A stretch of DNA of 64,000 bases from Amorphochlora amoebiformis (GCA_054601695.1 BAAHQB010000112.1:1-64000), one strand, 5' to 3'; counted from the stretch's first letter, positions 13,361-40,253 are shown. Notes: generated by a model not told the origin, from the sequence alone. Program-made: numbers and translations.

Positions 13361-16300
13361 TTTCGAAGCGACACGTACTGCCCTACTCAAGTGGACTGCC
13401 AAGCTGAAGCTTACCAAGGAGGACGACTGGACCAAATATGCCAAGAGCGTCTCTATGATGGTGAAGGCACTTCAGCTCGAGGACTGCATGAAGCTTGGGG
13501 CACGATCCATCATGGATTGGAAGAATCCTGACGCTCTACGTCCACAGCATGTGGTTGAGATGAAGGAGGGGAAATGGGCAACGAATCTCGATGGGAAAGA
13601 GGACGCGCATATAAAGTTGAGGATGCTACTGCATGCTACATTGGTGCTCACGGTGGGACGTAAGTATGAACATCTTACAACCGGGAGGGAGGATCCAGTG
13701 TACCTCTGGGCTCGTCTGCGCGCTGGCATCGAGGGTCCACGACTGTTTAGGAGGATGAAGCTACAGAAGAAGTTGAATCGTCAGACGCTTGACGATTACA
13801 GCGGCGATTTCGGGAAGCTGGCTTCGGAGATCGAGGAGACGGCGGATGCACTCACCGGGCTGGGCAAGACCATGGACGACGAGGACAGGATCGTGGCGCT
13901 CATGATGGCTCTCCCGGAGGACGAGTACGGCTCTACACTCGAGAATATTGCACTGCACCCTACTACCTACCAAGCGGCGGTAACGGCGATCACTAGTGTG
14001 GCAGCAAGGAAGGCGGCTAACAACTATGAGACCAAGGTAAAGGATATCGTGGCGGCCGGCCATGAGCATCAAGGGACCAAGAATCTCAAGGACATGTCTG
14101 CGAAGGATCTTGCGAAGATGAAGACTAGGATCGACAAGTTGATGACCGCGAAGTCTGGGAGGCCGAAGGGAGCATCGAGGAAGTTCAGGGGCAAATGTTT
14201 CAAGTGCAAAAAGAAGGGGCACATGAAGAAGGATTGTCCATTGCTCAACAAACAAGATGATGATGCGGCGATACTTGAGGATGGCAGCGAATCGGATTAC
14301 AACTGGAGCACGGTGGCAGGCAACTGGGGCGACGGCTCGACTGCTGGATATCTGGTGCTCGACAGTGGATGCACGAGGAGCTGCTTCAAGGACAAGCGGT
14401 ACTTCAAGACCTTCAGGGTGGTGAAGAATCATGCTTTCAAGCTAGGCAACGGCGAGACCCGAATGGAATCCAAGGGCTTTGGGGACGTTGAAGTGCCACT
14501 AAGGAATGGGAAAGTACTCAAGATGACCAATGTGGCATATTGCCCCGGAGCTGCGGCGAACTACGTGGCTCAACGGCGGCTACGTGAAGATGGATATCGA
14601 CTCAGGTTCGTGGGGGAGCAGGACGACGTCTCGATTATGAAGGATGGAGATGAGATCTGCAGGACTTCTGGGACCAAGAAGAAGCTCTTCCTCATCCCTG
14701 TGGCGAACGATGATAACCTTGGCGCATGGTTTGACGACAAGGCGAGGTCGAGGTCCTTATGGAAATGGCACCTGGCACTAGGACATACGCCAAGTAGGGT
14801 CATCAAGAAGATGAAGAAGTCGGGAGTCGTGGCTGGATTGTCAATTTCGGATGTCAAGGAGCATCCAGAGGTATGCGAATGCTGCCAAGTCACGAAGATG
14901 AAGAAGCAACCAATGAGCTCCAAGAAACCGAAGGAGCACAAGGTGAAGACGGTGATGGATACATGGCATGGAGACGTTATTGGAAAGTACGTCGGGTCAC
15001 CAGAGGGCAGCTATGCTATCGTTTTGGCCGACGAAGGATCTGGATACCTGATGGGAACATCGTTAGGAGGCAAGAAGTTTTTCAAGGAGTTCAAGGCTTA
15101 CCTGGAGATGTTGGAGAACAAAACTGGCAAAAGATTGAAGAGGTTCGTGTACGACGACGGCAAGGAGGTGCTAGATAAGCAGCTGGTGGACTACTGCCGT
15201 GGAAAGGGCATTGAAATCGTTCAGGCAGCACCAAGAACACCACAGCAGAATGGGTTCATCGAGAGGCGAATCCAGACGGTCAAGAGAATGACTCGGGCAG
15301 CGCTGAAGCAAAGCGGCTTGGGATTGAAGTATTGGCCAGCAGCACTCCGATATGCGATATATACACTTAATCGCATACCACCATCACGAGGGAAGAGGAC
15401 CGCGTACGAGAAAATCTTCAAGAAGAAGCCATCGGTGGCACATCTACATGCCTTTGGATGTGTCGGATATCGTGTTAAAGACCCAAAACTGATGGATCAA
15501 GGCGGATTCGGCGACAAGGCTGAACGATGCAGGTTCCTAGGATACACAGGGGATCAGACTAAAACGTTCAAAGTGCTTAAGGAAAACGGTAAAGTGGTGA
15601 AAGAGGCGCATGTTAGGTTCTACGATACCATATTCAACTTCAAGGCTCGACGAGAAGATATATATATATCTCCTGAGAAGCAGAATGATATATATATATA
15701 TCCTGAAACGACGTTCTCCGACGACAAGGCTGCCGACGGAGAGGGGGAGAAGAACAATGCACCGGATATGGGGGAGTCTGACGACGACGACGACAACGAC
15801 GACGAAGAAGAAACGGCACCTAGGCGTTCAACACGCACTCGGACGCAACGCACAGTATACGACGGACAAGGAGGCAGCGAGATCCCAAGCGCTAAGGGCA
15901 ACGTTGAAGTGGCTGCGGCGATGGAGGACTGCATGTTCGGTATAAGCGACGGCACCGAACCCAAGAACTGGGAGGAGGCGAGGCATCATCCTGCATGGGT
16001 GAAGGCAACCGATGAAGAGATAGAGGCACTGGAGAAGAACGGGACCTGGAAGATCATCGCACGACGACCTGAGATGAGGGTTGTTGGTGTTAGGACTCTC
16101 TACAAGCAGAAACTGAACAAGGATGGTGAACCTGGGCGCAAGAAGGCACGCGTGGTGGCGAAGGGATATACACAGTATGGGGTGAGCTTTAATGATCGAT
16201 ACGCCCCGACACTGAGGATCGCCAGCTTAAGGGCCATTCTGGCACTTGCACAAGTGAAGGGACGAAAGGTATTGAGTGCGGACATCAACAACGCGTACCT

Positions 16301-17571
16301 ACACGGACCAGAGGACGACGAAGTCTATATGGAGATACCAGAGAGCATGAGGGATAAGTACGATCCAAGCAAATACGTATGTGACCTTCAGAAGAGCATC
16401 TACGGGCTGAAGACTGCTGGGAGGAACTGGAACAAATGCTTCGACAAATATATGGAGTCGAAAGGATATCGGAGGTGCAGGAGTGACCCGTGCGTCTACA
16501 TGCATCATCAGAGGGACGTCATCGTATGTGTATACGTGGACGACGTCGTGTGTACAGCAGCGCGAGAGAAGGATGGGTATACGTTCCTGCAAGGCCTCCG
16601 TGCTAGATTTGGGATTAAAGAAATGGGTGAGCTGGATTTTGTTCTGGGAATATCGGTGACGAAGATTGGAAAGGACCTGATAATGTCACAAGAAGCCTAC
16701 GCTAAGAGGATTCTGATCGAGTACAAGATGCAAAACTGCAAGGGAGTCACCACGCCTATGGCACCATCTGTGAAGCTCACCAAAGACGAAGAAGGACCTG
16801 GAGTTGACCAAGAAAAATATCGCTCCATTATTGGGAAGATTGCGTACTTAGCAACATGTACAAGACCGGACTTAGCATACACGGTATCAGAAGCTGTCAA
16901 GGTACCTGAACGATCCGAAGCGAAGTCACATGCTGGCTGTAGAGTACGCCCTGAGGTACATCAAGCGTACACTGCACTACGGACTTCGGTTCACGAACGC
17001 TGGGACTGATATGAAGATGTATGTCGACGCTGATCATGCTGGATGCCTGGATACTAGAAGGTCGACAAGTGGATGTTTGATCATCTTCGGAGGAAATTTG
17101 ATACATTGGCGTTCGAAGCGACAGACAATTGCTGTGAAGAGCTCAGCCATTGCCGAGTACGTCGCTTTGTCGGAAGGGCTGGACGAATTGCTATGGATGC
17201 GGAACTTATTTTTAGAGTTGGACGTGAAGTTGGGATCGTCGATGGTTTATGAGGACAACACTGCGTGTATACGGATCGCGGAGAATCCTATCTTGTCTCA
17301 GAAAACCAAGGCCGTCGATCTGCACTTCCACTACTGTCGGGATCACCTGCAACGTGGGATATATATGTTGGAATATATACCAACAGATCAACAGTTAGCG
17401 GATGGGCTTACCAAGGCTGTGAGCGGTGCTACACTCTTCAAGCTGGCGGAAGCATATCTGGACACGGAAGCGCATGTGGCTCCAACCAAGAGCGCAGCAG
17501 AGGTCGACGCTGGCAGGAGCGGCGCGTCGAGGGGGAGTGTTAACGTATACCGGACCTACAAGCTTAACTAG
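13356..17571 (+). CDS. copia Gag-Pol polyprotein, frameshifted
   Basis: One frame runs from 13356 to 17009; the correct frame then shifts by one and ends at 17571. Order along the protein: Gag; zinc knuckle CFKCKKKGHMKKDC at residues 281-294; protease LVLDSG (Asp336); GAG-pre-integrase HHCC at about 472-510; integrase Asp540, Asp600, Glu636 with exact 35-residue spacing; an acidic linker; reverse transcriptase with Asp976 and YVDD (1062-1063). RNase H (YVDADHAG, AEY, EDNTA) lies past the shift at about 16896-16900, so no intact RNase H fusion is made from this copy. The stop codon lies 34 bp inside the 3' LTR. Two short TA runs at 15656-15705 encode IYIS and IYIYP between integrase and RT. 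Confidence 0.95.
17529..17537 (+). other. polypurine tract
   Basis: gagggggag lies directly upstream of the 3' LTR, the expected plus-strand primer site. It is also coding. Confidence 0.85.
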
Positions 17572-17775
17572 ACGTCAGATCGCTAGACTACCGTCATATT
17601 CGTAATCTACGCATGCGAATTAGCAATAGTCATCCGAGGGGAAGATCTTCCAAGGGAAGACCTTAGGTAGGGAAGGCCTTCTACGCGAGAATTTTCTTGT
17701 GAATTTAGTCATTATCATTTGCCATAATCCAAACGGACAACAGTCAATCGGACAACTACCACTGCTACGCTGACA
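17538..17775 (+). repeat. 3' LTR of copia element
   Basis: 238 bp, the same as 13114-13351. The 3' flank begins atatat. Confidence 0.97.
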
Positions 17776-17859
17776 ATATATATATATATATATATATGCA
17801 TATTATATATTTAGTTATGTATATATATATATATATATATATGTAATATATATATATTA

Positions 17860-17927
<68 letters not shown>

Positions 17928-17980
17928 TATTTATGGATATAAATATGTCCAATTTACATACACAAACACACACACGCACA

Positions 17981-18012
<32 letters not shown>

Positions 18013-18017
18013 CATAG
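17776..18017. repeat. (TA)n microsatellite
   Basis: Continuation of the TA tract into which the copia element inserted. Confidence 0.9.
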
Positions 18018-28982
<10,965 letters not shown>

Positions 28983-29067
28983 ATAGATAGGTAGCTATAG
29001 ACTCACATGTACCGAGGTTGATAGACTCACGCACTCATAGACTCAAGACCAGACACACACCGATAGA

Positions 29068-29318
29068 CTAGTCATGATGCATCTGCCAACGTTGAATTGT
29101 AGCATTCACACACACACACCGATAAACTCGTTATGATGCATATGCCAACGTTGAATGTCGAGAGAAGTTATTGTAGCGTTCAATTGAACGGAGTATCTAA
29201 ATAGTCACATCTAGTACATGCATGCACATACGATCCGATGATCGACGGCCAGTGTGTCACAAACTTGGCGATTCAATCCGACCTTGAGGTATAGAAACCT
29301 CAGTTGAGCAGTCTCCAT
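29068..29318 (-). CDS. possible very small gene (two exons)
   Basis: Exon 1, 29318-29232, starts with ATG (also preceded by an acceptor-like ccag) and reads METAQLRFLYLKVGLNRQ then VCDTLAVDHRI, ending at the strong donor gtatgt. Exon 2 could be 29082-29068 after acceptor gttggcag: MHHD and stop. A decayed copy of the exon 2 acceptor region lies just upstream, as at other junctions here. The first exon is convincing as coding; the gene's extent is not. Confidence 0.38.
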
Positions 29319-29352
29319 CTGGTTCTAGTCGGAGGAGTGTTAGCGTTTCACT

Positions 29353-29697
29353 ATGTTGTACGTATCAAATAACTCCAGAACGAAATACGTACAACTTTAC
29401 GCGGCATTGCCAATAGTAAATTATACTACTCCAATAGCAAATCGCGGTAAGTACCTACATCTAGTACGTATGTACACCAACATGAACATGTACGTACGTA
29501 CGTGCGTCTTGTGCGTATATTCACGAACACAAACATATACTAGATGTACGTACGTACGTACGTACACTTCCATAATATGATACGTACAACCGAGCAAGAA
29601 TTGCCAACGGAACATCGTATACGAGCATGGGTACGCACGTGCGTACTATAATGATACGTTGCAATACGTATACGTACGTAGAGTATATAGACTGATG

Positions 29698-29788
<91 letters not shown>

Positions 29789-29803
29789 AATATATATATC
29801 TAG

Positions 29804-29834
<31 letters not shown>

Positions 29835-30609
29835 GTTCATGACAACCTCTACGAAGAAACAATCTAGACATTTCTTTTGTATTTTAGTTTAAAGGACACG
29901 CTATATATTGAATTCTAGAAGCCTATTATCTAGATTATTGTATTTAAGGTCGATATCCTTCCCATCCATGTCTGCATACCGTCGCTTTTCTAATGACTGA
30001 AGTATATCTAGTACATACTAGTACATAGTCAAAGAGGCTCGAGGCCTGCTGGCAGCCGACTGTAATGGTTTAATGTTCTCGCATTTATTTTATTGAGTCC
30101 GCAGCCAGCTCAGATTAATGAAACTTCAATGATTATGACCATCAGAGTGATGATTTTGTCTATTACCTACGACATCTAGATTGATTGTAGTTGGACGTCT
30201 GATCAGTTCTAGACAGATGTCAATCGATCGATATCTCCGAGCTTGACATGTCATAGCAAATGCAAATTAGAAGTGCTTTTTGAACTTAAGCCATGTCCGT
30301 CTCGTCTAGACTCAGTCCACTCTGGTAGCTAGGTAGGTAGTCGTTTATGAAGGTCTTACTAGTCGGGGGCGAGGTCGGTAGTGAGTCGTTTATGAGGGAG
30401 GGTCTTGCTAGTCGAGGGCAAGGTCCGGTAGTCGCTTATCAAGCTCTTGCAGTTGAAGAGAAGCCATATCTAACTCATTACGATACTCCAGATCGAACTC
30501 TCTGGACGCCTATGTAAAGCGGAATTGTATGGCATTATACATATTAAATTACCAAATATTTACATATCGGTATTTATATATGTATATTTATGTATATATA
30601 TATATATAA

Positions 30610-30671
<62 letters not shown>

Positions 30672-30723
30672 GAATACCTTTACATATATTTACACATATA
30701 TAAGTATAAGAGATAAAAAAATA

Positions 30724-30787
<64 letters not shown>

Positions 30788-30824
30788 GTGTGAAATTTTT
30801 TTTCTATTAACACTGTATATGTAT

Positions 30825-30858
<34 letters not shown>

Positions 30859-30929
30859 TTTATACCAAAATATAAATATGTATATGTATGTGTATACATG
30901 TAAGTAATATATATGTATATGTGTATAAG

Positions 30930-30964
<35 letters not shown>

Positions 30965-31055
30965 TTTACACATATACACATCTATACATGTATATATGTG
31001 TGTATTTAAATATATGTGTATCACATTATATGTATGTGTATATATATATATCACT

Positions 31056-31101
<46 letters not shown>

Positions 31102-31691
31102 ATATGTATATATACTTCTACATATATATTTTATATATATGTATAATATAACATATATATACATACATATATACATATATATTTATATATATATATTATA
31201 TATATATATATATATGAATATATATATATATATAATATTGCATAAACATATTAAGATATGATCTATACATTACCATATATATATATATGTATATATATAT
31301 ATGCATTCATGTATACATTTATACGATCACACATACATACATTGGTACATATTTATATAAATTTGATTATGTTAGACCTCCATGTATCGATTGTGTTGGG
31401 TGTCTCTTGTATCCGATCCTATTATTAACACCACTATAAGTAAATAACTATGGAAATGCTTTACACACACATGTATATACTCACGCACATTTATAGCGTT
31501 TTCATGTGTTATTTGAGATTGAGAGAGTTGAGAGGGATACGGAATTATTCGGAGGCGAACTTCGGGACAAGAATTGCCGAGATAATATCTTCGAAGAAGA
31601 AAATTTCGTCAGAGAGCGAGTTTTCGACATATTTGAAAGAGACATTTTGAGACAGAGACATTCAGAGAGGAGACAGAGAGAGAGAGATTAG
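29353..31691 (+). CDS. unidentified ~122-residue protein (four exons)
   Basis: Exons 29353-29446, 30453-30513, 31376-31394 and 31497-31691. The N-terminus is [20 protein letters not shown], exon 1 ending phase 1 at gtaagt. Exon 2, after acceptor aagctcttgcag, reads [19 protein letters not shown] and joins in phase. Exon 3 is a tentative 19-nt exon chosen because it restores phase. The last exon is charged ([20 protein letters not shown]) and ends in an Arg/Glu-rich GA-repeat tail. Exons 1 and 2 are well supported, 3 and 4 less so. Its ATG is only 34 bp from the divergent minus-strand ATG. No family recognised. Confidence 0.5.
29447..29700. repeat. acgt-rich repeats in first intron
   Basis: Runs of tacgtacgtacg and a partial copy of the preceding exon (acgtacaaccgagcaagaat at about 29583, ending in a gtacgc donor-like site). 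Confidence 0.7.
30325..30460. repeat. three copies of a 3' splice-site region
   Basis: ggtagtcgtttatgaaggtc and its variants occur three times. The last copy is the acceptor and first bases of the exon at 30453 (gcttatcaagctcttgcag). Confidence 0.8.
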
Positions 31692-33165
<1,474 letters not shown>

Positions 33166-33166
<1 letters not shown>

Positions 33167-33222
33167 TAATATGTATAGTTATACCTGGCTTCTTGTTGTG
33201 ATAGGTGTCGATTGACCAACCG

Positions 33223-33253
<31 letters not shown>

Positions 33254-33790
33254 TATATAGTTATAATATATATAGTTATACCTGGCTTGTTGTTGTGATA
33301 GGTGTCTATTGACCAACCGTATGTATATATATATGTAATATAGATATATAGTTATAATATATATAGTTATACCTGGCTTGTTGTTGTGATAGGTGTCGAT
33401 TGACCAACCGTATATATACATATATATAGATAGATATATAGTTATAATATATATAGTTATACCTGGCTTGTTGTTGTGATAGGTGTCGATTGACCAACCG
33501 TATATATACATACACATATAATATAGATACATAGATAGATAGATATATAGTTATAATATATATAGTTATACCTGGCTTGTTGTTGTGATAGGTGTCGATT
33601 GACCAACCGTATATATATATATATATAGTTATAATATATATAGTTATACCTGGCTTGTTGTTGTGATAGGTGTCGATTGACCAACCGTATATATACATAT
33701 AGATATATAGAGATATATAGTTATAATATATATAGTTATACCTAGCTTGTTGTTGTGATAGGTGTCGATTGACCAACCGTACCTGTCGGC
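33166..33790. repeat. ~85-105-bp array with splice-like core
   Basis: Seven copies of ttgttgttgtgataggtgtc then gattgaccaaccgtata, separated by TA-rich spacers. The last copy continues into unique sequence (cctgtcggcgtcttgtgtac). On the plus strand each copy looks like a polypyrimidine tract, AG and exon start; on the minus strand it looks like an exon end and donor. The gene's orientation is unresolved. A more diverged copy lies at about 32925. Confidence 0.85.
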
Positions 33791-33848
33791 GTCTTGTGTA
33801 CCTCACATATTCATATTTATGTGTATATAAATTGATATGTTTGCATCT

Positions 33849-33881
<33 letters not shown>

Positions 33882-33930
33882 AACATAAATATATTTATAT
33901 ATATATATATATATATTATATATAATACAT

Positions 33931-33991
<61 letters not shown>

Positions 33992-34092
33992 CATATATGC
34001 ATATATATATATATGTGTTTATACATACATGCATATATATATATATATGCATATGGGAATACATATATATATATATATATACACATACATAC

Positions 34093-34149
<57 letters not shown>

Positions 34150-34213
34150 TCTACATATGTGAATAAATAGATAAATACATGCTTATATATACCGCTCTCT
34201 CTCTCTCTCTCAT

Positions 34214-34250
<37 letters not shown>

Positions 34251-34256
34251 GTTTCC
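33791..34256. repeat. (TA)n and (CT)n tract
   Basis: Microsatellite TA, then (CT)n from 34195 to about 34255. No gene seen. Confidence 0.9.
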
Positions 34257-34786
34257 CTACCCAATCGCATGTTGAGGCTTAGAAACCATGGTATTTGGAT
34301 GCAACTCTGCTAGTGGTAGGACCCTCGCTCTCACAGTTCGATGCTTCGAAAGGGGAAGATCTGGACAAGTAAAAACAAATAAACCAAAAAAACACACAAT
34401 TGGGTGGTCGAGGGAAATGTTACAAAAATCTCCACAAGTGCGCATACTGGGCGTGTTGTATGATGGAATGTGTTTGCGCACGCACGCACCAGGGTATACC
34501 GGCCACGTGTACATGAGACCGCCTTGAAAGGATACAAGCCCGCGGGACACAAGCAGAATAGACAGAGGCGGGACAGGGGCGGGACAGGGGCGGGACAGGG
34601 GCAGGACAGGAAACGAATAGTTACGGGAATGATGTTGTGCGACTGAGTATGCGAGTTCTTTTGAGTGAAACTCTATGAAACCATAGTGTCGAGTCATCTG
34701 AATGTACCCAAATGTGTACATGTTTATGTGTACTATGTTTAGAAGTATATGCTGATAAGTTGTATTTGGGTTTATCTTTTAGAAAT

Positions 34787-34828
<42 letters not shown>

Positions 34829-34837
34829 TGTACACAT

Positions 34838-34874
<37 letters not shown>

Positions 34875-34985
34875 ACGTATATATACATATATATGTGCAT
34901 ATATGTGTATTTGTATATAATTTTCGAATAACAGACATAGATTCTATCGTTGCAAATATATATACACAGACTTATATATATATAT

Positions 34986-35060
<75 letters not shown>

Positions 35061-35133
35061 TACACACACGTATAGATATAAACATATGTATATCTATATA
35101 TATGTCTGCATGTAGACACACACACATACATAT

Positions 35134-35185
<52 letters not shown>

Positions 35186-35273
35186 TATATATTCATATTC
35201 ATTCATGCGTTTATTTGTAGATTTTTTGACCATTATGTATCTGTTTGATCTCGACTTTACAAATCAACATATG

Positions 35274-35336
<63 letters not shown>

Positions 35337-35569
35337 TTATGTATTTATATATATATATACATATGTATATGTGTATATATATATATGTATATATATATAT
35401 TACGTACACATGTACACATACCTGTACACATACGTTATGTGTAATATATATCATAATATATATATCATTTAGTTTTATACCCCTGTAGCTGGGTTCCTAG
35501 CTAACTTGACACCCCTTATTGGCCCAAATTGAGAGAAATACTCCTCCATCTAAATATATATATATATAT

Positions 35570-35607
<38 letters not shown>

Positions 35608-35752
35608 TATATGTATATAAATCTATATATATATATATATATGTATATGTTATTTATGTATTATACATATAATTGCACGCGCATACATGCAAACATATAC
35701 AATATATAATATATATATATGTGTATATATATATATATACATACATATGTAG

Positions 35753-35785
<33 letters not shown>

Positions 35786-35786
35786 G

Positions 35787-35840
<54 letters not shown>

Positions 35841-36447
35841 TTGTCAGTTCATCGATATGGTCTAGCAATATGGTGAGTATACCCCTGAATCTATTCATTG
35901 TGCCACGTGACATTGGGGGTGCATCCAGTCCTTAGTACCATGCTAACTATCCTCCTCTATCTATTCGTTGTCGAAGTAAATGTATCTATTGGTACACGAG
36001 TACATATACCTTCGAAGTAGCCGAAGTGATATTGACTATCTATTCGTTGTCGAAATCTGTGTATCTTCTATTTATTTGGGTACATATACCTTTGAAAGCT
36101 AAGAAATATTCACTATCTATTCGTTGTCGAAATCTGTGTATCTTCTATTTATTTGGGTACATATACCTTTGAAAGCTAAGAAATATTCACTATCTATTCG
36201 TTGTCGAAATCTGTGTATCTTCTATTTATTTGGGTACATATACCTTTGAAAGCTAAGAAATATTCACTATCTATTCGTTGTCGAAATCTGTGTATCTTCT
36301 ATTTATTTGGGTACATATACCTTTGAAAGTAAGCTAAGAGATATTGACTATCTATTCGTCGTCGAAGTCTGTGTATCATCTATGTATTGAATGTCGAAGT
36401 AAGTGTATCCATTGGCTGTTGCACTTACGGATTTCAAACTGGGCCAT
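34257..36447 (-). CDS. NIFK/Nop15-like RRM nucleolar protein
   Basis: Minus-strand exons 35549-35481, 34697-34625 and 34360-34257 join in phase. They encode an RNA-recognition motif: [20 protein letters not shown], then the RNP1 motif RHYGFIEF, then VAQHHS and [15 protein letters not shown], ending in a stop. The same order (YFSQFG, LARN, HYGFIEF, VHP-type end) is seen in NIFK/Nop15 ribosome-biogenesis proteins that act on the 60S precursor in the nucleolus. A likely first exon is 36447-36429 (MAQFEI, donor gtaagt). The exon holding RNP2 was not found; 35845-35910 is one candidate. The protein is short for the family, so a C-terminal tail is lacking or encoded elsewhere. Confidence 0.75.
34550..34615. 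repeat. 11-bp repeat in RRM-gene intron
   Basis: Copies of gggacaggggc next to the 5' splice site of the exon at 34625-34697. The same motif recurs at 56440-56490 in another gene's intron. Confidence 0.85.
35940..36410. repeat. ~73-bp intronic array
   Basis: Six copies of ctattcgttgtcgaaatctg, tgtatcttctatttatttgg and gtacatatacctttgaaag. On the minus strand each unit ends in an acceptor-like cgacaacgaatag, similar to atgaatag before the candidate exon near 35905. Confidence 0.9.
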
Positions 36448-36487
36448 TTTATATCGCGTTAGGTTAACAATATATGTATTTTATGTA

Positions 36488-36535
<48 letters not shown>

Positions 36536-36733
36536 TATATAGACATATTGAGCATTATATGTAAGCTTTGAAACCATGTCTCCGAAATATTGAGGGAACG
36601 TACGTAAAGTCAATAACATATGTCTTTAGCATGTAAACATTATGTATGTGTATATGTATATACATATATACATATATGTATGTATATATGTGTATATATA
36701 TATATATAAATATACTATATATATATATATATA

Positions 36734-36866
<133 letters not shown>

Positions 36867-36884
36867 CGTACATATAGAAAAATA

Positions 36885-37197
36885 GATATGTACCTGTTTC
36901 TCCTCAAAATAGTGCGGTAAGCCCCCAAGACATACGATGTTCGACAGACCCTCGACGGATAACCCGCCTTCTCTGATAGTATATCGATTCTGTACATATG
37001 TGCCATATTAGAGAGACCTATCGAAGGATAAGCGGCCTTCTCTGATAGTAAATCGACTCTGTACATATGATGCATATTCGAGAGACCCTCGACTGATAAT
37101 CAGACTTCTCTGATGGTATATCGCTTCTGTACATATGTGCCATATTTGAGAGAGACCCTGAACGACTTTAATTAAGCGCATATATATATATATATAT

Positions 37198-37229
<32 letters not shown>

Positions 37230-37440
37230 TATAACATATCATCTATAGCCCCGCGGCTATACTCTGCCGCATATTTAAAAATATAAGTCGCCTTCTCTGA
37301 TAGTATATGAATTCTATACATAAAACTTCATATTCGAGGTATTCTATGTAAGATATGACGCTTTTCTGATTATAGTATATCGATTGGCCTATTCGAGATA
37401 CTCTCGAAGGATAGAATAAGCCGCATTTTCTCATTGCATT
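36885..37440. repeat. ~75-bp array of 3' splice site plus exon start
   Basis: On the minus strand, units read atactatcag followed by agaaggcg. About seven copies lie on both sides of the exon at 37243-37296, whose acceptor and first bases are the same sequence. Confidence 0.85.
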
Positions 37441-37744
37441 TGATTCTATACATATATGTCATATCATCTGAGAGAACCTTAACGGATAGTATATCGATTC
37501 TATACATATGTGGCATATCTATACAAATGTGGCATATCTATCTATACATATGTGGCATATCTATACATATGTGGCATATCTATGCATATGTGGCATATCT
37601 ATACATATGTGGCATATCTATCTATACATATGTGGCATATCTGAGAGACCCTTGACGCCTTTTCTAATGTTATATCAGCTGCATATATCTATATAAATGA
37701 TATATATATATATATATATATTTGTATATACGTAGACATATATG

Positions 37745-37804
<60 letters not shown>

Positions 37805-37808
37805 ATAT

Positions 37809-37859
<51 letters not shown>

Positions 37860-38046
37860 ATAAATGTACTTATCTCTACAAATATGTATGTACATAACAT
37901 GGGTAATACATGTTGTATCTCCAACGCGTACCGTATCGTAGCGTTGAGCGTTTTTTTCACGAAATCTCGTAAACTAGGCCTGGGCTTGCTATACCTATAT
38001 ATATATATATATGTAAATACATACATACATACATACATACATACAT

Positions 38047-38093
<47 letters not shown>

Positions 38094-38112
38094 GTATGTA
38101 TGTACATACATA

Positions 38113-38167
<55 letters not shown>

Positions 38168-38193
38168 ATGTATGTACATATGTATGTATATAT

Positions 38194-38235
<42 letters not shown>

Positions 38236-38298
38236 GGATGTGTTTTCTGCCAGCGCATCGTGTGTCATATATATTGCATGTAATCTATATACGTATAA

Positions 38299-38344
<46 letters not shown>

Positions 38345-38401
38345 TATAAAAATTTATATATATACATATATATGTATAATTATATATATTTTTACATATA
38401 C

Positions 38402-38441
<40 letters not shown>

Positions 38442-38478
38442 GTACATACATATGTGTATGTATGTATTTGATATACAT

Positions 38479-38517
<39 letters not shown>

Positions 38518-38543
38518 GATATATATGTATAATATATGTATAT

Positions 38544-38580
<37 letters not shown>

Positions 38581-38582
38581 CA

Positions 38583-38613
<31 letters not shown>

Positions 38614-38693
38614 ATGTATATGTATATATTTAGGTGATATACAAGATACCGTACGCTCCCACCGAAACGCGCTTTTCCCTTTTTCTGATATAT

Positions 38694-38734
<41 letters not shown>

Positions 38735-38913
38735 GCATAATATATATATCTACACGTCTATACATAACCAGCTTTTATGCAATTGAACAAATAAGAGATA
38801 CAAAGATGGATTTATATATATATATATATATACATATATATACACATATATGAATATAAATATATATATATACATATATATTTATATATATATATATATA
38901 CATATACATATAC

Positions 38914-38969
<56 letters not shown>

Positions 38970-39734
38970 TCACACATACATATGGACGCAAATATTTGAA
39001 TGCACATACACACATGAGTTAGTTGACCTTGAAAATAGGATCAGTGTCAAGTATTTGAATGCATACACACACATGAGTTAGTTGACCTTGAAAATAGGAT
39101 CCGTGTCAAGTATTTGAATGCATATACACACATGAGTTTGATGACCTTGAAAATAGGATCCGTATCAAGTATTTGAATGCATACACACACATGAGTTAGT
39201 TGACCTTGAAAATAGGATCCGTATCAAGTATTTGAATGCATACACACACATGAGTTTGATGACCTTGAAAATAGGATCCGTGTCAAGCTCATCTTCCCCG
39301 AAATAATCCGACGACAGCTCGTCGAACTCTTTCGCCTGGATATTCAATTACCAAGTTCTAATTATCGAGATTTCGATTTCTGTTAAATATCTCTCTTTTT
39401 CCTCCTCTCCTGACAAATCGCTAGATCTAGTCGTCCGATTTATTCGCAGTTTTGTTCAAGTATTTCTCTATTTTCTTTCTCTCCTGACAAAATTTGTTTA
39501 TTGTGCATGCATTTAATTACGTAATCATCCGATGTTCAATCTCGTTATATAACAAATATCTCTTTTTGTTTTTCCTCTAGGCAAACCCTGTCTCTAATTC
39601 TCTGTAAATACAGACATACATTCATACATATGTGTATGAATTATATATTCATATATATATTACAGAATATATATATATATGTTTATATATATATATATAT
39701 ATATAATACATATATATATACATATATATATATA

Positions 39735-39784
<50 letters not shown>

Positions 39785-39844
39785 ATATGTGTGTATGTGT
39801 GCTACAAATGTACATATACGCATATATATATATGTACATCTATA

Positions 39845-39886
<42 letters not shown>

Positions 39887-39951
39887 TGTACATATGTACA
39901 TATGTATATATATATGTTATACATATATATATATACATATAATATATAGGA

Positions 39952-40041
<90 letters not shown>

Positions 40042-40120
40042 ATATATTATATGTACCTCGTCGTAATCATGCATACTTGGGTCAGTAATCGATTGGATGC
40101 CTACAAATACGTAAAATATG

Positions 40121-40160
<40 letters not shown>

Positions 40161-40204
40161 TTGGGTCAGTAATCGATTGTATGTCTACAAATACGTAAAA
40201 TATG

Positions 40205-40253
<49 letters not shown>

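Noticed and set aside
34288-34527. A 79-codon plus-strand frame starting [10 protein letters not shown]
   Set aside because: It is antisense to the last exon of the RRM gene, whose family match and phase are convincing.
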